Source of the DNA: Agromyces intestinalis
GTDB lineage: Bacteria; Actinomycetota; Actinomycetes; Actinomycetales; Microbacteriaceae
Length of the DNA stretch: 64,000 nucleotides
Direction of reading: 5' to 3'
NCBI RefSeq assembly: GCF_008365295.1
Contig: NZ_CP043505.1
Coordinates: 3,472,001 to 3,536,000, forward strand
Part shown: piece after piece, positions 59,471 to 64,000 of the stretch
Layout: each line of letters opens with the position of its first letter
Position numbering within the stretch: position 1 is the stretch's first letter
The notes under the pieces: model-generated
The model's database searches: none
Told to the model about the DNA's origin: nothing
Seen by the model: only the letters and a program-made list of their open reading frames with translations
Made by a program: the position numbers and the translations under genes

Positions 59471-60691
59471 ATGGTCTATCTCGACCATGCGGCGACCACG
59501 CCGATGCGCCCCGAGGCGATCGCCGCGCTCACCGGGGCGCTCACGCTCGTCGGCAACCCCGCGTCGATCCATTCGGCGGGCCAGACGGCCAAGCGGCTGC
59601 TCGAGGAGTCGCGCGAACGCGTCGCGGCCACGCTCGGCGCCGACCCGATCGAGGTCGTGTTCACCGGCAGCGGCACCGAGGCGGTGAACCTCGCGATCAA
59701 GGGACTCTGGTGGCAGCGCCAGGCGGATGCCCCGCGGCCCCGACTCGTCGTGCCCGCGGGCGAGCACCACGCCACGATCGACACCGTCGAGTGGTTGGCG
59801 GCGCACGAGGGCGCCGAGGTCGTCGAGATCCCGGTCGACGCCGTCGGCCGGGTGCGTCTCGACGCCCTCGCCGACGAACTGCGGCGGCATGCGGCATCCG
59901 TCGCGCTCGTGTCGATGCTGTGGGCGAACAACGAGGTCGGCACGCTCCAGCCGGTCGCCGACGTCGCCGCGCTCTGCGCGAGCGCCGACGTGCCGCTGCA
60001 CGTCGACGCGATCGCCGCATACGGGCAGGTGCCGATCGACTTCCGCGGGCTGCGCGCTGCGTCCGATGCGGCGCCCGGTGCCGGACTCGTCGCACTCAGC
60101 GTCTCGGCGCACAAGATCGGCGGGCCCGCCGGCGTCGGCGCGCTCGTGCTCGACCGCTCGGCGAAGGTCGAACCCCTGCTGCACGGCGGAGGCCAGCAGC
60201 GTCGCATCCGGTCGGGTACCCAGGACGTCGCGGCCGCAGCGGCCTTCGCCGCCGCCGCGACCGCCGTCGAGGCGGTGCGCGAGACCGACGCGGCACGCAT
60301 GGCCGCCCTGCGCGACCGGCTCATCGCCGGGGTCGCGACCATCGCGTCCGACGCGACGCTGTCGGGCGACCCCGACCCCGAGGGCCGACTGCCGGGCAAC
60401 GCCCACTTCGCGTTCGCGGGCTGCGAGGGCGACTCGCTGCTGTTCCTGCTGGATGCCGCGGGCGTCGCGGTCTCGACCGGCTCGGCCTGCCAGGCCGGCG
60501 TGCCAGAGCCGTCGCACGTGCTCATCGCGATGGGCCGCTCCGAACAGGACGCGCGCGGGGCGCTGCGCATCACCCTCGGCCACGACTCGACCGATGCCGA
60601 CGTCGACGCGTTCCTCGCGGCCCTGCCCGCGGCCCTCGAGCGCGCCCGCCGCGCGGGCCTCGCGGCCCGCGCCACCTCCTTCGACCGCTGA
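59471..60691 (+). CDS. Cysteine desulfurase (NifS/IscS type)
   Basis: Supplies sulfur from cysteine. The protein has 406 residues, fold type I PLP enzyme. VYLDHAATTPMRPEAI opens it. The PLP lysine is K215 (SVSAHKIGGPAGVGAL) and the persulfide cysteine is C340 (STGSACQAGVPEPSHVL), in the mobile loop typical of group I. It is followed by mnmA, the tRNA thiouridylase that uses such sulfur, so a role in tRNA 2-thiolation is likely. ATG 59471 follows GGAGAGGG. Confidence 0.93.
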   Translation: MVYLDHAATTPMRPEAIAALTGALTLVGNPASIHSAGQTAKRLLEESRERVAATLGADPIEVVFTGSGTEAVNLAIKGLWWQRQADAPRPRLVVPAGEHHATIDTVEWLAAHEGAEVVEIPVDAVGRVRLDALADELRRHAASVALVSMLWANNEVGTLQPVADVAALCASADVPLHVDAIAAYGQVPIDFRGLRAASDAAPGAGLVALSVSAHKIGGPAGVGALVLDRSAKVEPLLHGGGQQRRIRSGTQDVAAAAAFAAAATAVEAVRETDAARMAALRDRLIAGVATIASDATLSGDPDPEGRLPGNAHFAFAGCEGDSLLFLLDAAGVAVSTGSACQAGVPEPSHVLIAMGRSEQDARGALRITLGHDSTDADVDAFLAALPAALERARRAGLAARATSFDR

Positions 60692-60728
60692 CCCGCCCCG
60701 CCCACTCACCCGGCCGCGAATGGTGCGC

Positions 60729-60782
60729 TTTTCAGGCGTAACGGGTCGGAACCGCGCTCGCGCCGGCGTGTTCTCCTGAAAA
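60729..60782. repeat. Palindromic intergenic repeat, copy B
   Basis: TTTTCAGG (60729-60736) and CCTGAAAA (60775-60782) are inverted ends of a 54-bp element. The right part CCGGCGTG-TTCTCCTGAAAA agrees with copy A at 11026-11100, and the left 20 bases agree at about 15 positions. A further CCTGAAAA follows at 60805-60812. It lies between nifS and mnmA. Confidence 0.58.
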
Positions 60783-60832
60783 CGGTGCGATTCCCCGCGC
60801 GGTTCCTGAAAAGAGTGTCAGGAGGGGGTTCG

Positions 60833-60838
60833 TAGACT
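60833..60838 (+). promoter_or_regulatory. Leaderless -10 of mnmA
   Basis: TAGACT ends seven bases before the ATG at 60846, with only G residues between. Confidence 0.5.
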
Positions 60839-60845
60839 GGGGGGC

Positions 60846-61982
60846 ATGCGAGTGCTTGCAGCGATGTCAGGCGGCGTCGACAGCGCCGTCGCGGCTGCGC
60901 GAGCCGTCGAGGCCGGCCACGACGTCGTCGGCGTGCACCTCGCGCTCAGTCGCATGCCCGGCACCCTGCGCACCGGCAGCCGCGGCTGCTGCACCATCGA
61001 GGACTCGATGGACGCGCAGCGTGCCGCGAACATGCTCGGCATTCCCTACTACGTGTGGGACTTCTCCGAGCGCTTCAAGGCCGACGTCGTCGACGACTTC
61101 ATCAGCGAGTACGCGGCCGGCCGCACCCCGAACCCCTGCATGCGCTGCAATGAGCGCATCAAGTTCGCCGCACTGCTCGAGAAGGCGCTCGCCCTCGGCT
61201 TCGACGCGGTCGCCACGGGCCACTACGCGAAGATCACGACGGATGCCTCGGGCCGCCGCGAGCTGCACCGCGCGAGCGCGGAGGCGAAAGACCAGAGCTA
61301 CGTCCTCGGGGTGCTCACGACCGAACAACTCGCGCACGCATACTTCCCGCTCGGCGACACCCCATCGAAGGCGCTCGTGCGCGAAGAGGCGGCGCGCCGC
61401 GGCCTCAGCGTCGCGCAGAAGCCCGACTCGTACGACATCTGCTTCATCAGCGACGGCGACACGAAGGGCTGGCTCGCCGAGAAGGTCGGCACCGCGCCGG
61501 GCGACATCGTCGATCGGTCGGGCGCCGTCGTCGGCGTGCACGAGGGCGCGCACGCGTACACCGTCGGCCAGCGCCGCGGCTTGCACCTCGGCACGCCGGC
61601 GCCCGACGGCAGGCCGCGCTTCGTGCTCGAGGTTCGCCCGAAGGAGCGCACGGTCGTCGTCGGCCCGAAGGAGGCGCTCGCCGTCGCCGAGATCGCCGGA
61701 TCGCGATTCAGCTGGGCCGGAGCCGACCCGGTCGAGTCGGGCCTCGCCGCCGCCGGCGACGAGTTCGCCTGCGAGGTGCAGATCCGCGCGCACGCGGACC
61801 CGGTTCCGGCGGTCGCGTTCGTGAAGACGGATGCCTCCGGCACGGCCGAACTCGTCGTCCGCCCCGATCGGCCGCTCGACGGGGTGGCGCCCGGACAGAC
61901 CGCGGTCGTCTACGTCGGCACGCGCGTACTCGGCCAGTGCACCATCGACCGCACGGTGAGCGCGGTCCCCGTCGAGGCCTGA
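60846..61982 (+). CDS. mnmA: tRNA-specific 2-thiouridylase MnmA
   Basis: Thiolates U34 of Lys, Glu and Gln tRNAs with sulfur from a cysteine desulfurase. The protein has 378 residues. The PP-loop is [13 protein letters not shown], and the catalytic cysteines are C98 (NPCMRCN) and C199 ([10 protein letters not shown]). The interface after nifS suggests the two act in the same pathway. It has its own leaderless-like promoter. Confidence 0.95.
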   Translation: MRVLAAMSGGVDSAVAAARAVEAGHDVVGVHLALSRMPGTLRTGSRGCCTIEDSMDAQRAANMLGIPYYVWDFSERFKADVVDDFISEYAAGRTPNPCMRCNERIKFAALLEKALALGFDAVATGHYAKITTDASGRRELHRASAEAKDQSYVLGVLTTEQLAHAYFPLGDTPSKALVREEAARRGLSVAQKPDSYDICFISDGDTKGWLAEKVGTAPGDIVDRSGAVVGVHEGAHAYTVGQRRGLHLGTPAPDGRPRFVLEVRPKERTVVVGPKEALAVAEIAGSRFSWAGADPVESGLAAAGDEFACEVQIRAHADPVPAVAFVKTDASGTAELVVRPDRPLDGVAPGQTAVVYVGTRVLGQCTIDRTVSAVPVEA

Positions 61983-62125
61983 TCCGTCGCCGACCTGCGC
62001 CTGTGAACGGGGTGCCCGAGGTTCGTCGGCGGGCTCGCCGGAACCCGCCGCCACCGCCGCGTCGATCGGGTTGCCTTGCGCGCGTGAGCGCGGTGCATCC
62101 CATCCGCGGTGTCGGTGGGCCCTCC

Positions 62126-64000
<1,875 letters not shown>

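Noticed and set aside
59428-60741. Leaderless GTG ORF after the nifS -10
   Set aside because: It runs as a long shadow frame through nifS with no protein-like content; nifS has its own ribosome site.
1450-61837. GGATGCCTC as a replication-polar (KOPS-like) signal
   Set aside because: Copies are split 11 to 10 between orientations with no switch point in the window.

Overview
The window is a very GC-rich stretch (about 70 percent by eye) with actinobacterial hallmarks: many GTG starts, ATGA/GTGA start-stop overlaps, -10 boxes of the form TANNNT, GlgE-type glycogen metabolism, a HemD-winged-helix (NnaR-like) protein and the gene order rpsP-KH-rimM-trmD ... rplS-lepB-rnhB-yraN-comM-dprA-xerC-rpsB-tsf-pyrH-frr-cdsA. 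Protein style and synteny suggest a member of Microbacteriaceae (Agromyces/Microbacterium/Leifsonia-like). The family assignment is inference from memory, not from a search.

Layout. 1-3734: end of a FemAB-like gene, a GH1 beta-glucosidase behind a 24-bp perfect LacI-type operator, and a YbdK-like ligase. 3852-13060: a hydroxyproline catabolic regulon. It holds a GntR/FCD regulator, a three-subunit D-hydroxyproline dehydrogenase, a DHDPS-family deaminase, a 4-hydroxyproline epimerase and an alpha-ketoglutarate semialdehyde dehydrogenase on the plus strand. A second proline-racemase-family enzyme and an ornithine-cyclodeaminase-family reductase lie on the minus strand. Three near-identical palindromic sites (GTRAYATRTYAC) tie these units together. 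13126-15292: rpsP-KH-rimM-trmD. 15311-27450: a nitrate/nitrite assimilation island. It holds two sirohydrochlorin chelatases at its ends, a nitrate reductase with its flavoprotein partner, NarK, an NnaR-like HemD-wHTH protein, SUMT, NirB and NirD. Four promoters share GlnR-like GAAAC boxes at a fixed distance from the -10.

27487-42154: housekeeping genes (map, rplS, lepB, rnhB, yraN, comM, dprA, a phosphoesterase, xerC, an M23 peptidase, rpsB, tsf, pyrH, frr, cdsA) and a duplicated DivIVA-like protein. 42203-49733: cell-envelope and less characterised genes, namely a lytic-transglycosylase-like protein, a zinc-ribbon protein, an alpha/beta hydrolase, an AI-2E family permease, a long coiled-coil DivIVA-like protein, a membrane protein with an internal lipobox, and YbbN. 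49744-59410: glycogen/alpha-glucan genes glgB-glgE, glgP and glgX, with a YbaK-like deacylase. 59471-64000: nifS-type cysteine desulfurase, mnmA and the 5' part of ligA.

The genes work together in three visible modules. The first turns hydroxyproline into 2-oxoglutarate and perhaps 3-hydroxyproline into proline. The second reduces nitrate to ammonium and makes the siroheme for it. The third builds and breaks down alpha-glucan by the GlgE route. No transposase, integrase of a mobile element, CRISPR array, tRNA or rRNA was seen. The most notable sequence-level signals are the GlnR-like promoter set, the GntR operator set, a strongly over-represented 9-mer (GGATGCCTC), a two-copy palindromic repeat and many leaderless-type promoters.
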